DNA from: Paenibacillus caseinilyticus
GTDB taxonomy: Bacteria; Bacillota; Bacilli; Paenibacillales; NBRC-103111
Length of the DNA: 64,000 nt
Reading direction: 5' to 3'
Assembly: GCF_027533645.1 (NCBI RefSeq)
Contig: NZ_JAQAGY010000007.1
Coordinates: forward strand, 186,001 to 250,000
The first letter of the stretch is position 1. Each line of letters starts with the position of its first letter. Under the pieces are notes generated by a model, which worked only from the letters and a program-made list of their open reading frames with translations, was not told the origin of the DNA and searched no databases. Positions 18,730 through 28,336 of the stretch are shown here, piece by piece. The position numbers and the translations under genes are program-made.

Positions 18730-20145
18730 TTACGGTAGAGGGGATGCATCCGCCGGGTCTTCCGGGTCTTCCGGGTCAGGCGATTCCGGCAGTACAGGCG
18801 GATCCCATTCCATTCGAATCCGGAGATGATCGGTGCCGCTGGACGGTTCGCCGAAGTGTATCTGCAGGAAGAGAAGGTCGGACAACGCCTTTACGGCATG
18901 CGCACAGCCTGGAGGAAACTCGATCCTGTCCCCGGCCTTCACCGTGTGTAGGACTCCCTCCCTGCGCACTTCGCCCTGCCCGTCCAAGACAATAATCGTC
19001 TCGGAGAGAACCGTGTGCAGGTGATAGCTTGTATGCTTCCCGGCAGCCAGCCGAATCCGGGTCGTGCAGGTCTCTCCCCTCTGGGCGGACGCCGTATGGT
19101 CGATGACCGTTTTGGACCCCCAGCGTTTCTCCACATAGCGTACTGACCGCACCGCCTCCTCCTTCTCGATCGCCTCTTTGACCAGATGGCTCTGCGATTT
19201 GTCCGCTACAAGGATCCCGTCCTGGCTGGCAGCCACGATGAGATTACTGGCGCCGATCACATGAATCGGTATCGGCAGTTCGTTGACCAGCTGCGTGCCC
19301 TGCGCCAGCCCCGACACGCTTCCTTGACCCAAGACAGGACTGCCGAACTGGGACGCGAGCGCCTCCCAAGTACCCAAATCCGTCCACGGGAGGTCGTACG
19401 GAACGACCACCGCATGGGGAGTTTGTTCCGCCACCTCCCGGTCAAAACTGAGTTCGTGCAGCCCCTCTACCAAGCGGCCAAGCTCCTCCACTGTCCAGGG
19501 AAGCCCTCTCTTCTTCAGCTCTGACAGCAAAAATCCCAGCTTGAACGCGTAGACACCGCAGTTCCATAACGCCCGCCTGCGGATCAGGCGCTTCGCCTCC
19601 GCTTCCCCAGGCTTCTCAGTAAACCTCGCGATGGGGTAATATTCCCCGCTCTCTCCCTTCTTCGGGACGATATACCCGAATTGGGCCGACGGTTGGGTTG
19701 GTTGGGTACCGATTAGTGCGAGATCCGCTCCGGACCGGGCCAGTATGTCAGGAAGCCGCCTTATCGTATCGAAGAAGCCGGCCTCCGCGAACAGATCGGC
19801 AGGCAAAAAACAGACGGGATCGTCCGCCTGCGCCTGCCCGCTTGCGTACAGGTGAACGGCAGCCAGAGCTACCGCGCAGAACGTGCCTCTGCGGTGAGAC
19901 TCGCTGAGAACCGGAATCCGGCTGCCAATCTGGCTAAGCGTGACTTCCGTCTGGCTGTGATGGGAGACGAGCAGGGCCGACTGCAGCAGCCCCGCGCCGT
20001 CCAGCTGGCGGCAGATCCGCTGAAGCATCGACTCCCTCCCGCCATCGGGCCCCTGCAGCAGCGGGAGAAACACTTTGGTACGCACCCCGTTGGACAGGGG
20101 CCACAGCCGTTTGCCGGAGCCTCCCGACAATAGGATGGTGTGCAA
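18730..20145 (-). CDS. Mannose-1-phosphate guanylyltransferase, ManC type with cupin domain
   Basis: 471 residues. The N-terminal nucleotidyltransferase domain starts with GGSGKRLWPLS (usual form GGxGTRLWPLS; the T is K here) and contains RFTEKP. The C-terminal cupin, RWGSKTVIDH to HAVKAL (about residues 345-440), is the phosphomannose isomerase-like module of ManC/type II proteins. It should make GDP-mannose or a similar sugar nucleotide for surface polysaccharide. Start is TTG at 20145: AAGGAGG stands 8 bases upstream and the protein then begins at the nucleotide-binding motif; longer in-frame starts overlap the preceding gene. It is 29 bases after the DUF6492-like glycosyltransferase gene and is likely co-transcribed with it. 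Confidence 0.9.
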   Translation of the reverse strand: MHTILLSGGSGKRLWPLSNGVRTKVFLPLLQGPDGGRESMLQRICRQLDGAGLLQSALLVSHHSQTEVTLSQIGSRIPVLSESHRRGTFCAVALAAVHLYASGQAQADDPVCFLPADLFAEAGFFDTIRRLPDILARSGADLALIGTQPTQPSAQFGYIVPKKGESGEYYPIARFTEKPGEAEAKRLIRRRALWNCGVYAFKLGFLLSELKKRGLPWTVEELGRLVEGLHELSFDREVAEQTPHAVVVPYDLPWTDLGTWEALASQFGSPVLGQGSVSGLAQGTQLVNELPIPIHVIGASNLIVAASQDGILVADKSQSHLVKEAIEKEEAVRSVRYVEKRWGSKTVIDHTASAQRGETCTTRIRLAAGKHTSYHLHTVLSETIIVLDGQGEVRREGVLHTVKAGDRIEFPPGCAHAVKALSDLLFLQIHFGEPSSGTDHLRIRMEWDPPVLPESPDPEDPEDPADASPLP

Positions 20146-20174
20146 GCGTATGACCTCCTTACCGGCTGCGTGCT

Positions 20175-20981
20175 TTAGCCGCGTTTGTATATTTGGCGCT
20201 GGTGGAACGAGACGGAACGGAACTTCCCGGCAAGCCGGCGGACCCGCTTCCCGGTCAACCGCGAAGGATGGGATGACCATGATTTGTTGCGGGAAGTACG
20301 GAGGATGCACCGCTTCGGATTCAAAGCGTACACATAGTTCCCGTACGTTTCGAATTCGGAGAACCCGAACTGCTTCCGGCGGTCAATGGAGCGGTAGACC
20401 GCTTTGTACCACGGCATGCCGTGGCGGCGCTCGATATTCCGTTTGAGCCGCTTCAATTTGGCCCGTTCGAAGAGCATGTAGTGCGTCACCAGGGAACGGG
20501 GAGCGGTAGTTTTGCGTCCCATGAGCTTCCGGTAAGTACGGAAGTATTCGGGCTGGCTCCATTTTCGGCAGTAGAATACGGGTTTGTTCCCGATCCGGAA
20601 CCGGTGCGGACGAATGAAGACCGTATCGGCGTCCACGATCAGGAAGCTGCGCCTGCTGACCGTATCCCCGTTCATCTTGAGCAGCTGCTGGTAGAGCCAG
20701 CCGGAACGGTCCCATGTTCGAGAACGGTAGTGGATGTTCTTCTTGGTGAAGGGCAGTACAGTGTTCTCGTGTACGAACCGGCAGCCTTTGCGCGCGCACA
20801 GGGCGCGGATCCGCCCGCTGTCCGGCGCAACAATCAGGATCTGCCCGATCCTGTGCTGAACATACTTGCGGATGCCGTCAATCACATAAGGCAGGGTGTG
20901 CAGGTCTTTCTCGATGGCGGGAATCAAGACGTCGATGACCGGTCCGCTTCGAGAATGCGGGGCTGTTCGTCGGGTATTCAT
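20175..20981 (-). CDS. DUF6492-like glycosyltransferase-fold protein
   Basis: 268 residues from ATG 20981 (GGAG 8 bases upstream). It opens with IDVLIPAIEKDLHTLPYVID, then QILIVAPD and, near residue 120, FLIVDADTVF, a DxD-like motif; this is the GT-A-like pattern of the DUF6492 family. The basic, Arg/Lys-rich C-terminus has no membrane segment. With the downstream ManC-type gene it may assemble a surface glycan, but the acceptor is unknown. First gene of a two-gene operon. Confidence 0.65.
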   Translation of the reverse strand: MNTRRTAPHSRSGPVIDVLIPAIEKDLHTLPYVIDGIRKYVQHRIGQILIVAPDSGRIRALCARKGCRFVHENTVLPFTKKNIHYRSRTWDRSGWLYQQLLKMNGDTVSRRSFLIVDADTVFIRPHRFRIGNKPVFYCRKWSQPEYFRTYRKLMGRKTTAPRSLVTHYMLFERAKLKRLKRNIERRHGMPWYKAVYRSIDRRKQFGFSEFETYGNYVYALNPKRCILRTSRNKSWSSHPSRLTGKRVRRLAGKFRSVSFHQRQIYKRG

Positions 20982-21306
20982 CCTCTCAACTCCAATGCTC
21001 GGATATCCAAGATTGCGCGGATTACTTGAATATCGTATGAAAGAGAGCACGGATAGGAAAGGTACATGTGTCGGTACGGCCGTGGAATGCGGTCAGATGC
21101 CGAGGTACCCCCGGCCGGCGGACGGAAGCAGCAGCCAGGGTTCCGGCTTCAGACGGCTTCAAATACGGGGGGACCCGCGTTTGCCGGTCTTTAGGTGATG
21201 CGCTATACTGGAGGTATTATACAGGTTTTTCCAGGCCGCTTGTCCGTCGCAGATCCGCTTCCTGCGGCATCCGCCCGGTCCACCGGCCGCCCGAATAGGA
21301 GATGAG
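20982..21306 (+). promoter_or_regulatory. Intergenic region with a sigma-A-like promoter (21181-21209)
   Basis: The 325-base gap between divergent genes holds TTGCCG (21181-21186) and TATACT (21204-21209), exactly 17 bases apart, reading toward the small membrane protein gene at 21307. No gene was found in the rest, and no clear promoter for the minus-strand glycan operon. Confidence 0.5.
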
Positions 21307-21609
21307 ATGGGAACGATGGCACATTTGAAGGAGAGCCCCAAACAAGCCGAAGTCCGGGCCCTGCACAACGAGCTGTGGTCCAAGCTTCAGGACATGGACG
21401 AGGATGCGGCCGAAGCCTACGCCAAGCGCTGTCTGGATCATGCCGGTCAAAGTGAGGCCTGGATTCTGCTCTCCCGGCTCCGTGTACGCTTATCCGGCAG
21501 CTGCGAACTGCTGACCCGCAAGTCCTTCTGGATTTCCCTGCTTGGAGCCGTGCTGCTGGGTCCCACGGTCCTCCTGCTGCTGGTATGGGCAGCCTTGATC
21601 ACGGAATAG
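21307..21609 (+). CDS. Small membrane protein of unknown function
   Basis: 100 residues. Residues 1-60 are hydrophilic and helical (KESPKQAEVRALHNELWSKL and onward), with a pattern of charged and small residues that could be a TPR-like helix pair. One or two membrane helices follow from about residue 74 to the end (SFWISLLGAVLLGPTVLLLL). TAGGAG precedes the start. I do not recognise the family. Probably a single gene driven by the promoter at 21181. Confidence 0.6.
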   Translation: MGTMAHLKESPKQAEVRALHNELWSKLQDMDEDAAEAYAKRCLDHAGQSEAWILLSRLRVRLSGSCELLTRKSFWISLLGAVLLGPTVLLLLVWAALITE

Positions 21610-21832
21610 CCGCGCGCGCTTCACGGGTGCCCCGGGTACCCCGGATGTCCCTCCGCAGGGGCATGGCAGCACCCGATTCGGATGGCCGCGTCGGATTCAA
21701 CTGCACCGCTTGGGATTAGCGCGAATCAAGCCGCTTAGTCTACGCCAAGTCTTACCGATTTCCAAAAAGAATTCCAGCATCGCCTCTCCTTCAGCGGGCA
21801 TGCTTACACCTCATCTGCGGGAGGCAGGAAGA

Positions 21833-22639
21833 ATGGGTTCGCTCGATACCAGGTGGCGCAGCCTCCTGAATAAAGTTCGCCTGCACCTGCGCAGCAGGCT
21901 GAAGTTCAGCCTCGGGACCGTCCGGTTACGGGCCAAGTCCAAAGACGGCTTGTACGCCGATCCCGCGGTACGCAGCCGGGAGCTTGCTTTCCTGGACCGC
22001 TATGACTTCGGCCGGTGGCACGAGATTCTCGGTCTGCTCGATTACCGGTTGAACCTGTACCATCTCGACCTGCTGGAGAGCTGCAGGCCGTTCATCGACG
22101 CTCTGCCGCTGCCCCGGATCCGGGCCATGGATGCAGGCAGCAGAACCTTCTACTATCTCCCCGCCCTCTACCATTATTATCAAAGCATCGGGGCGGTGGA
22201 GTCGGTTCACGGCGTGGAATTCGATGCCTATCGGCGGTATAAGAGCGGCTACACCGCTTATGATTATGCGCAGGCCTATCTGAGGGCATTGGATTCCCCT
22301 GCGGCAGCCTATCTGTCTATGGATTTTTTGGCTTACGAATCCAGCTATAACGTCGGCACCTTCTTCTTGCCGTTCGTGACGGAAGAGCCCTTGCTGCACT
22401 GGGGGCTGCCGCTGGACGCGTTTCTTCCCGCCCGTCTGATGGCTCATGCTTACGAACGGCTCGAGTCGCCGGGCATTCTCATCATCGCGAACAAGGGAGC
22501 GGAGGAACAAGATCAGCAGCACCGCATTCTGTCCTCCCTGCGCATCCCCTACCGGGATCTGGGCCCGTTCACCTCCGCTTTCTACGCCTATGACGTCCCG
22601 CGCTACCTCACGATCGTGACGAAGCCCGGATCCGCCTAA
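21833..22639 (+). CDS. Unknown protein with methyltransferase-like motifs
   Basis: 268 residues from ATG 21833, chosen for the GGAGGCAGGAAG just upstream; the frame is open further left. Around residues 90-130, RIRAMDAGSRTFYYLPALY followed by VHGVEFDAYRR resembles the glycine-containing loop and acidic strand-2 end of class I SAM-dependent methyltransferases, but the Gly-rich motif is weak. No signal peptide or membrane segment; the N-terminus (MGSLDTRWRSLLNKVRLHLR) is basic. Possibly linked to the neighbouring glycan genes. Function not established. Confidence 0.5.
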   Translation: MGSLDTRWRSLLNKVRLHLRSRLKFSLGTVRLRAKSKDGLYADPAVRSRELAFLDRYDFGRWHEILGLLDYRLNLYHLDLLESCRPFIDALPLPRIRAMDAGSRTFYYLPALYHYYQSIGAVESVHGVEFDAYRRYKSGYTAYDYAQAYLRALDSPAAAYLSMDFLAYESSYNVGTFFLPFVTEEPLLHWGLPLDAFLPARLMAHAYERLESPGILIIANKGAEEQDQQHRILSSLRIPYRDLGPFTSAFYAYDVPRYLTIVTKPGSA

Positions 22640-22747
22640 TAGCGGCATCCGCCGCCGGCCGGTGGTGGACCATCTGTTCCGTATAGCTTCCGGTCTTTAT
22701 CTGCTTTAGGGCTGCCAGATTCCATGTTTACCGATTATCCTGCCCAC

Positions 22748-22778
22748 AGAGGCCCGGCTCAGCCGTCGGCCTCTTTTT
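22748..22778 (+). terminator. Rho-independent terminator
   Basis: AGAGGCC (22748-22754) pairs with GGCCTCT (22768-22774), followed by TTTTT. Ends the transcript of the gene at 21833. Confidence 0.8.
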
Positions 22779-22799
22779 GTGCCCGTCAGGCGTTTGAAC

Positions 22800-22950
22800 T
22801 GGGCTCGAGCTCAAATTAAATGTTACATATCATTAAAATATTTTATTTAATATTATATTACAAATATCTACATGTACTAGGTGAATTAGACTATATACAA
22901 ATATACTCATATTTTTAATAATGAGTTTGTCAGCACATTTTATAACCTAA
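22800..22950. other. AT-rich leader region of the chitinase gene
   Basis: Very AT-rich, in sharp contrast to the surrounding high-GC DNA, with many short A/T palindromes. It probably contains the promoter of the chitinase gene, but several overlapping -10-like hexamers make one choice unsafe. TAAAGGAGA at 22949-22957 is the ribosome site. Confidence 0.4.
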
Positions 22951-22964
22951 AGGAGATTCGAACC

Positions 22965-24239
22965 ATGTTCCAATGGAAATTCCCCTTCTCAAACAAATGG
23001 GTTCATCAGGCGATCTGTCTGGCACTCGGTACGGTTCTGCTGATTCCCGCCCTTCCGCTCTCCGCTTCAGCCCAATCTGCATTGGCAAGCGAAAGCACCC
23101 TACATGCCTCAATTGATGAGAGCGCTTCCGAGGCATACCGCCACGGTCGCAAGCATGGTCAAGGCAGCTCGCTCGAAGTAGGCCAGAGCCGTGTGCTGCA
23201 CGGCAAGGAGATCCGCAAGGAATGGGGAGGCATCGACCGCGATTATTCGCCGGAGCAGGCCGTAAAAGCCGTGAAGGCGGCAATTCCCCAGAAGGATTAC
23301 GAGGAGCTCTTCCCCTACCGGCTTGGGTCGGCGGAATGGCACAAGGCCGCACAGGGCAAAGAGTATTACCGGGCGGACCAGACGGATTATTTTTCCTATG
23401 CGAATTTCATCGCTGCGGTGACCGAAGCGGCCAATATCAAGTATAAGGTCAGCTACCGCAAAGGGAGCCTGACGGCGCAGGAGATTCTCCGCCTCGACAA
23501 GACGACGGGGAAGGAAACGCTCGTCGCCCGCTCCTCCGACTTTAGCTCCAGGGAAAACCGGAACAAGCGGATCGAAACCGAGATCGTGGATTACGGCACG
23601 TTCCTCAAGGAAGGAAGCGTCACAGACCGCAAAAGGGAGCTGGCCGCGCTCTTCGCGAATCTGGCCCATGAGACCGGCGGCGGCTGGGACACGGCACCCG
23701 GCGGACCGCTCCGCTGGGGATTGTTCTGGAATGAGAATATCGCCGGCCGGACCGGCCAGAATCCTTCTCCGTTCGTAGACCCCGCGTCGAGCGAACTGTA
23801 TCCCGGCTTCCCGGGCAAGCGCTACTATGGGCGCGGGCCGATCATGCTCAGCTGGAACTTCAATTACGGGCTCTTCAGCTCTGTGATCTACGGCGATAAG
23901 AATGTGCTGCTGCAGAATCCCGAGCTCGTAGCCCAGGACGGCAAAGTCGGGTTCATGACCGCCATCCTGTTCTGGATGACGCCTCAAGCTCCCAAGCCCT
24001 CCGCGCACGATGTCATGGCCGGCAAATGGAGGCCGAGCAGAGAAGAACGAGCCAAGGGGCTGACGCCCGCCGGCTTCGGCATCACCATCATGGTGCTGAA
24101 CGGCCTCGAAGCGAACCTCGGCGAGACGGACGGCAGCCCGGTGAAGCGGCGCGCCGGACATTATCGCGATATTACGGCGAAGCTGGGCGTCGATATTACC
24201 GGCGAGAAAGTCGATACGCTGGGAATGCAGCCTTTTTAG
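22965..24239 (+). CDS. Secreted GH19 chitinase
   Basis: 424 residues. A signal peptide (basic MFQWKFPFSNK, hydrophobic core near 18-33, ASA/Q cleavage about residue 36) precedes a spacer of about 60 residues. The catalytic domain shows GH19 motifs: ANLAHETGGGWD near residue 232 (catalytic Glu in HET), KRYYGRGPIMLSWNFNYG near 286 and a C-terminal GFGITIMVLNGLE. It should hydrolyse chitin outside the cell by the inverting mechanism of the family; no chitin-binding or SLH domain is attached. AAGGAGA precedes the ATG, and a good terminator follows at 24303. Confidence 0.9.
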   Translation: MFQWKFPFSNKWVHQAICLALGTVLLIPALPLSASAQSALASESTLHASIDESASEAYRHGRKHGQGSSLEVGQSRVLHGKEIRKEWGGIDRDYSPEQAVKAVKAAIPQKDYEELFPYRLGSAEWHKAAQGKEYYRADQTDYFSYANFIAAVTEAANIKYKVSYRKGSLTAQEILRLDKTTGKETLVARSSDFSSRENRNKRIETEIVDYGTFLKEGSVTDRKRELAALFANLAHETGGGWDTAPGGPLRWGLFWNENIAGRTGQNPSPFVDPASSELYPGFPGKRYYGRGPIMLSWNFNYGLFSSVIYGDKNVLLQNPELVAQDGKVGFMTAILFWMTPQAPKPSAHDVMAGKWRPSREERAKGLTPAGFGITIMVLNGLEANLGETDGSPVKRRAGHYRDITAKLGVDITGEKVDTLGMQPF

Positions 24240-24302
24240 CGTCAACCCGGCGTCTGCCGCCATAGTGGCGGGTGGACGGACGTTCCCCTTCCTTATATTC
24301 CG

Positions 24303-24336
24303 AAGCCTGCCGTTCTCCATGCGGCGGGCTTTTTTA
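24303..24336 (+). terminator. Rho-independent terminator after chitinase gene
   Basis: AGCCTGCCG (24304-24312) pairs with CGGCGGGCT (24322-24330), with one G-T pair, followed by TTTTTT. Its end touches interspersed repeat copy A. Confidence 0.8.
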
Positions 24337-24390
24337 ATAGATAAGAATGTATATCCCGCCAGGGCTCGACCCTGTACTCTTATCTATCTT
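24336..24390. repeat. Interspersed palindromic repeat, copy A (full length)
   Basis: About 55 bp with imperfect terminal inverted repeats (ATAGATAAGAATGTA at the left; TACTCTTATCTAT at the right) around a core hairpin CAGGG/CCCTG. Shares its core with copies at 36366 and 40229. It lies between the chitinase terminator and the SLH protein gene. Confidence 0.75.
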
Positions 24391-24486
24391 ATTTCCCGCA
24401 AATATCGACAGAATCTAACATTTTCGCTGTCTGTTCACGATAGTAATAGAAAATGCACTTATTTGAACTTTCTGGAGGGTTATGTT

Positions 24487-27396
24487 TTGAATAAAGAATG
24501 GACCCAATGGGCGCTAACTACGATGATCCTGAGCATGTCGGTAAGCCCCGCTTCGGCTTGGGCCGCCGATCCGGCCGCAGCCGTGAAGAGCAAAAACATC
24601 ACATTCGGGGACCTCGCTCAAGTTCCGTCCGGCAAGCTGGCGGCTATCCGGGAGGCGGTCGACCTGGGACTCATGTCAGGCTATCCGGACGGGCAGTTCC
24701 ATCCGGATCAGACGCTCACCCGGCAGGAATTCGCGCTGCTCCTGGCTAGATCGTTGAAACTGCCCGTAACCTCCGGCTCCAAGGCTTCCTTCACCGATAC
24801 GCAGGGCGCATGGGGCGCAGCTTCGATTGAAGCGGTCCGGGCTGCGGGCCTGATGACCGGAGACGGCAGCGGCTCCTTCCGGCCTGCCGACCCGATCTCG
24901 CGCGAAGAACTCGCCGCGGTATTCGTACGCTCCGTCAAGGGACAAGGCATCAAGAGCAGCAAACTGAAGCCCACTGCAGACCAGGGCAGCGTAAGCGATT
25001 GGGCACTCTCGGCTGTGGATTCCGCACGGAGCCTGGATCTGATCGGTCTCGAAGGAGGGAGCTTCCAGCCCCGCGAGAAGGTCTCGCGGCAAGATATTGC
25101 CGGTCTGCTCCTGAATGTATTCCAGTCCGCGGGCCAGTCGGCCCCGATTAACGGAATCGACGGAGATATCGTCACCATCGGCAGCACCCCTTACCTGATC
25201 GATTCGAAGTTGAAGCCGCTGTTCTCTGATAAGAACGCACCCGCCTTAACGGACGCCGTTCTTGCCTATTCCTCCGTCAACCGCAGTATCGGCAGCTTGT
25301 CGGATCTCGAGATGGTCAGCCAAGGGACCGAGGGCCGCCCTGTGCTTCTGGATGTGACCGGCATTCCATTCACGGGTACGCTACGGCTGTCTGGCGACCA
25401 TGTCGCCGTGAAGGGCGATTCCCTGAGCCAGGTGGTCATCAAGAAAGGGGCGGCGCATGTGGAGCTGAACGCGGCCGTACAGCAGCTGGACGTGCTCACC
25501 GGGAAGCCTCTGCAGCTGACCGGCCAAGGCAGCATTCAGAAGCTGACGTTCTTAGACGCGGGTGCGAAGCTCACGCTGGGCAGTGGTATCCGGATCGATG
25601 CCGTCGTGCTGCCGGAGCATACGACGCTGGCCCAGATGATCGCCAACTACAATGAAGTCAAGAACCAAATCGTAAGCAGCAACGAGCCTGTCCTTCCGCC
25701 TTCCGGCGGCGCTTCCGGTTCTTCATCCGGCAGTTCATCCGGCTCGGGCGGTTCTTCGGAAGCACCATCCGGGACGCCATCCGATATACCATCCGAAGCA
25801 CCATCCGGGACGCCATCCGATATACCGGCGGAGTCGCCATCCGAAGCACCGGATGAGACGCCTGCGCAGCAGGTCAACCACGCTCCTTCACTCTCCAGGG
25901 AGCTGCTGGCGCGCACCGGCCCGGCCGGGATGGAGGACAGCTTGGATCTCTCCGGCCTGTTCCTGGACGAGGACGGGGATGAGTTGACCTACAGCGCGGG
26001 CTCCTCGGACAGCGTAGTCGCGAATGTGTATGTCAGCGGAAGCCGGCTCACGGTCCGCCCCTTCGCTCCCGGCGCCGTGACCGTAACGGTCTATGCCGCC
26101 GACAACCGCGGAGGCAGCGCCGCAACCTCGTTCGGGTACACGGTAAGCGAAGATGTATACAAAGATTCGCTGGGCTCGCTCATCGCAAGCGCGCACGTGC
26201 TCCTTACGAACGCAGCTATCGGTGCGCAAGCGGGACAGTTCCCTGAGGCGGCCGTAGTCGAGCTGACCAGAGCCATGGAAGCCGCCAGAGAAACGTACCG
26301 GGATTCGGAGGCAACGCAGCGCCAAGTGAATGAAGCGGTAGATGCGCTGACATTCGCCATCCGCGTCTTCGAGGATGCGGAGATCGCGGCCGTCGACCTG
26401 ACCGCCCTGTCCGCCAAGATGGCCGAAGGATGGACGGCGTGCGAGACGGCCGTACCGGGCATCCTGGTCGGACAATATGCGGAGGGCTCGATCGCAGCTC
26501 TGTCCGCTGCCGTCACCGCCGCTTCCGGCGTGCATGACAACCGGAACGCCACGCAGGAGGAAGTAGACGGGGCGCTTGCCGCACTCACCCAAGCGCTCGC
26601 CGCATTCCAGAGCTCGGCCATTGCGCCGATGGACTTTACGATGAGCCCTGAACCGACTCTCTATATCAATTCCACGTCAGGAACAGATGTCCTTATCACC
26701 GACGGACGAAGTATGCCTCCTTTGAGTTATTCGTATAACAAGCGGAATCTCAAGAATCTGCTGAAAATCAAGCGCGGCAATACAGAGCAGACGATCGAGT
26801 ACAAACCGGCCTCGAACGCTTTTGCGGTAGTCAACTATGACACGCCGCAAATTCCGGCGACATTAGCCGAATTGACGCTGGAGAGCACGGATCCGCAGCA
26901 GTTGACCCTCTCTCCCGGTACCAGCGGCCCAGGAGTCAATATGCACCCGTCGACATCTTTGCAGGACGGCGACGTTGTGGATATCGAACTGCACTTGAGA
27001 GAGACCGGGCTCTCCGAATCCCAGGACCGGCTCCTTCACGTAGTAGTCGATAATACGAGTCCGGTCTTTACGGACCGAAGCTACAGCAACGGCCGCTTCA
27101 CCCTCGTTCCCAGTGAACCGCTGGTAACGACGATGCTCTTTAACAATCTCCAAGCCGCAGTCGAGGGTTCCGCGCTGGGAGACTTTACGGACACGGCGTC
27201 TCTGCAGATGAATACGGACTATACTGTGGCGATCTCGCCGGACGGCAGGCTGCTTACGATCGACTTGACGGATATGGGCAAAAGCAAAGTGGCTGTCACC
27301 GCCGGCAGCAAGTTCCGCATCACAATGGGAGCTCTGACCGACTACGCCAACAACCCGCTGAACGAACAGGTAATTGTGGGTGTGGACTCGTACTAA
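24487..27396 (+). CDS. SLH-domain surface protein with cadherin-like and FIVAR regions
   Basis: 969 residues from TTG 24487; GGAGGG stands 8 bases upstream and a signal peptide follows (hydrophobic TTMILSMSVSPASAWA, cleavage after AWA about residue 27). Three SLH domains (about 38-90, 99-150, 165-213) bind pyruvylated secondary cell-wall polymer. A beta-rich region is followed by a Ser/Gly/Pro linker (about 400-465) with two 12-residue repeats, a cadherin/Ig-like domain (LSGLFLDEDGDELTY, about 470-555), two FIVAR-like helical repeats (about 560-715), and a C-terminal beta domain. It is anchored at the cell surface and probably adhesive or structural. No catalytic motif or LPXTG was seen. Confidence 0.9.
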   Translation: MNKEWTQWALTTMILSMSVSPASAWAADPAAAVKSKNITFGDLAQVPSGKLAAIREAVDLGLMSGYPDGQFHPDQTLTRQEFALLLARSLKLPVTSGSKASFTDTQGAWGAASIEAVRAAGLMTGDGSGSFRPADPISREELAAVFVRSVKGQGIKSSKLKPTADQGSVSDWALSAVDSARSLDLIGLEGGSFQPREKVSRQDIAGLLLNVFQSAGQSAPINGIDGDIVTIGSTPYLIDSKLKPLFSDKNAPALTDAVLAYSSVNRSIGSLSDLEMVSQGTEGRPVLLDVTGIPFTGTLRLSGDHVAVKGDSLSQVVIKKGAAHVELNAAVQQLDVLTGKPLQLTGQGSIQKLTFLDAGAKLTLGSGIRIDAVVLPEHTTLAQMIANYNEVKNQIVSSNEPVLPPSGGASGSSSGSSSGSGGSSEAPSGTPSDIPSEAPSGTPSDIPAESPSEAPDETPAQQVNHAPSLSRELLARTGPAGMEDSLDLSGLFLDEDGDELTYSAGSSDSVVANVYVSGSRLTVRPFAPGAVTVTVYAADNRGGSAATSFGYTVSEDVYKDSLGSLIASAHVLLTNAAIGAQAGQFPEAAVVELTRAMEAARETYRDSEATQRQVNEAVDALTFAIRVFEDAEIAAVDLTALSAKMAEGWTACETAVPGILVGQYAEGSIAALSAAVTAASGVHDNRNATQEEVDGALAALTQALAAFQSSAIAPMDFTMSPEPTLYINSTSGTDVLITDGRSMPPLSYSYNKRNLKNLLKIKRGNTEQTIEYKPASNAFAVVNYDTPQIPATLAELTLESTDPQQLTLSPGTSGPGVNMHPSTSLQDGDVVDIELHLRETGLSESQDRLLHVVVDNTSPVFTDRSYSNGRFTLVPSEPLVTTMLFNNLQAAVEGSALGDFTDTASLQMNTDYTVAISPDGRLLTIDLTDMGKSKVAVTAGSKFRITMGALTDYANNPLNEQVIVGVDSY
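25756..25827 (+). repeat. Two tandem 36-bp coding repeats in the SLH protein linker
   Basis: Units 25756-25791 and 25792-25827 differ at only a few bases and encode SEAPSGTPSDIP twice; a diverged third unit follows. In-frame tandem DNA repeats like this can change copy number and linker length. Confidence 0.85.
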
Positions 27397-27418
27397 ACCT
27401 TGGCGTGGAGGCCCTACT

Positions 27419-28309
27419 ATGATCGCTTACCAGGAATTGGACCACGAATCGTACTCTGATTTCCGCCATCTCTGCCCCCCGGAGATTCATCCACTGCTGC
27501 AGCAGCCTCCCGGAGGGACCATTCTCATCGGCGCGTACGCCGGCGGGGAGCCTGCAGGGCTGCTCGCAGCCCGGGGCGGTCTCCCCGGCAAGCAGGCGCG
27601 CTTGCTCTCGGTCGCGGTTCTGCCGGACGCGAGGCGCAGGGGAATCGGCACGGGTCTTGTACGCAAGCTGGAGGACATCCTCGGCCCCCGGGAGTCCCCC
27701 TATCTGCTTGCGGAATTCGTCACGAATACGGACGAATCCGACCCGCAGGAGGCCGGAGCCTTCCTGACGGCCGCCGGATTCGCTCTCCCGGTACCCGGCA
27801 TCGCCGTCCGCAGCTCCGCACTCGCGCCGCTTCAAAGGGTGCCCTGGATGAAGCTGACGCTGCCGGCCGCCTTTACCTTGTCGCCCTGGAGCTCCTGGAC
27901 GGAGGACGAGCGGCAGGAGGCAGCCGCCGGGGCCGGCTCGGCTTATCCGGAGATCCTCTCCCCTTTTGCCGAGGAGGAGGAGATCGATCCGGCACGCAGC
28001 ATGCTCCTGAGGCATAACGGCAAGGTCGCCGGCTGGATGGTGCTTGAGCCGTTCGGCGAATATACGGTGCTGCTCAAAACGATGTTCGTCTACCCGCCCT
28101 ACCAGCGCATGGGACGAGGTCTGGCCATGGCCGCCGAAGTACTGCGCCGCCTGTTCGCCGAAGGCTTCTACCGCAGCGGCATTTATTTCGCCGAAGCGGA
28201 TAACGAGGGCATGATGGCCTTCGCCAGACGGCACCTGGAGTATCCCGGACTCAAGAAGGAAACCTTGTGGCGAACGTATAAGGGGCTTGGTCCTACGGCA
28301 GGTGGATAA
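27419..28309 (+). CDS. Tandem GNAT-family N-acetyltransferase
   Basis: 296 residues from ATG 27419 (GGAGG at 27406-27410); the stop of the SLH gene is 22 bases upstream. Two GNAT domains: the first has LLSVAVLPDARRRGIGTGLVRKL (acetyl-CoA loop R-R-x-G-I-G near residue 70), the second MFVYPPYQRMGRGLAMAAEV near residue 230 (Q-R-M-G-R-G). Substrate unknown; the first domain keeps a better acetyl-CoA motif than the second. No signal peptide. Confidence 0.85.
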   Translation: MIAYQELDHESYSDFRHLCPPEIHPLLQQPPGGTILIGAYAGGEPAGLLAARGGLPGKQARLLSVAVLPDARRRGIGTGLVRKLEDILGPRESPYLLAEFVTNTDESDPQEAGAFLTAAGFALPVPGIAVRSSALAPLQRVPWMKLTLPAAFTLSPWSSWTEDERQEAAAGAGSAYPEILSPFAEEEEIDPARSMLLRHNGKVAGWMVLEPFGEYTVLLKTMFVYPPYQRMGRGLAMAAEVLRRLFAEGFYRSGIYFAEADNEGMMAFARRHLEYPGLKKETLWRTYKGLGPTAGG

Positions 28310-28336
28310 CCTTGCCGCCGCCCTTGTCCAGCAGCA

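Noticed and set aside
23109..24320. Open frame of 403 codons on the minus strand
   Set aside because: Complement of the GH19 chitinase gene, which has a signal peptide and catalytic motifs.
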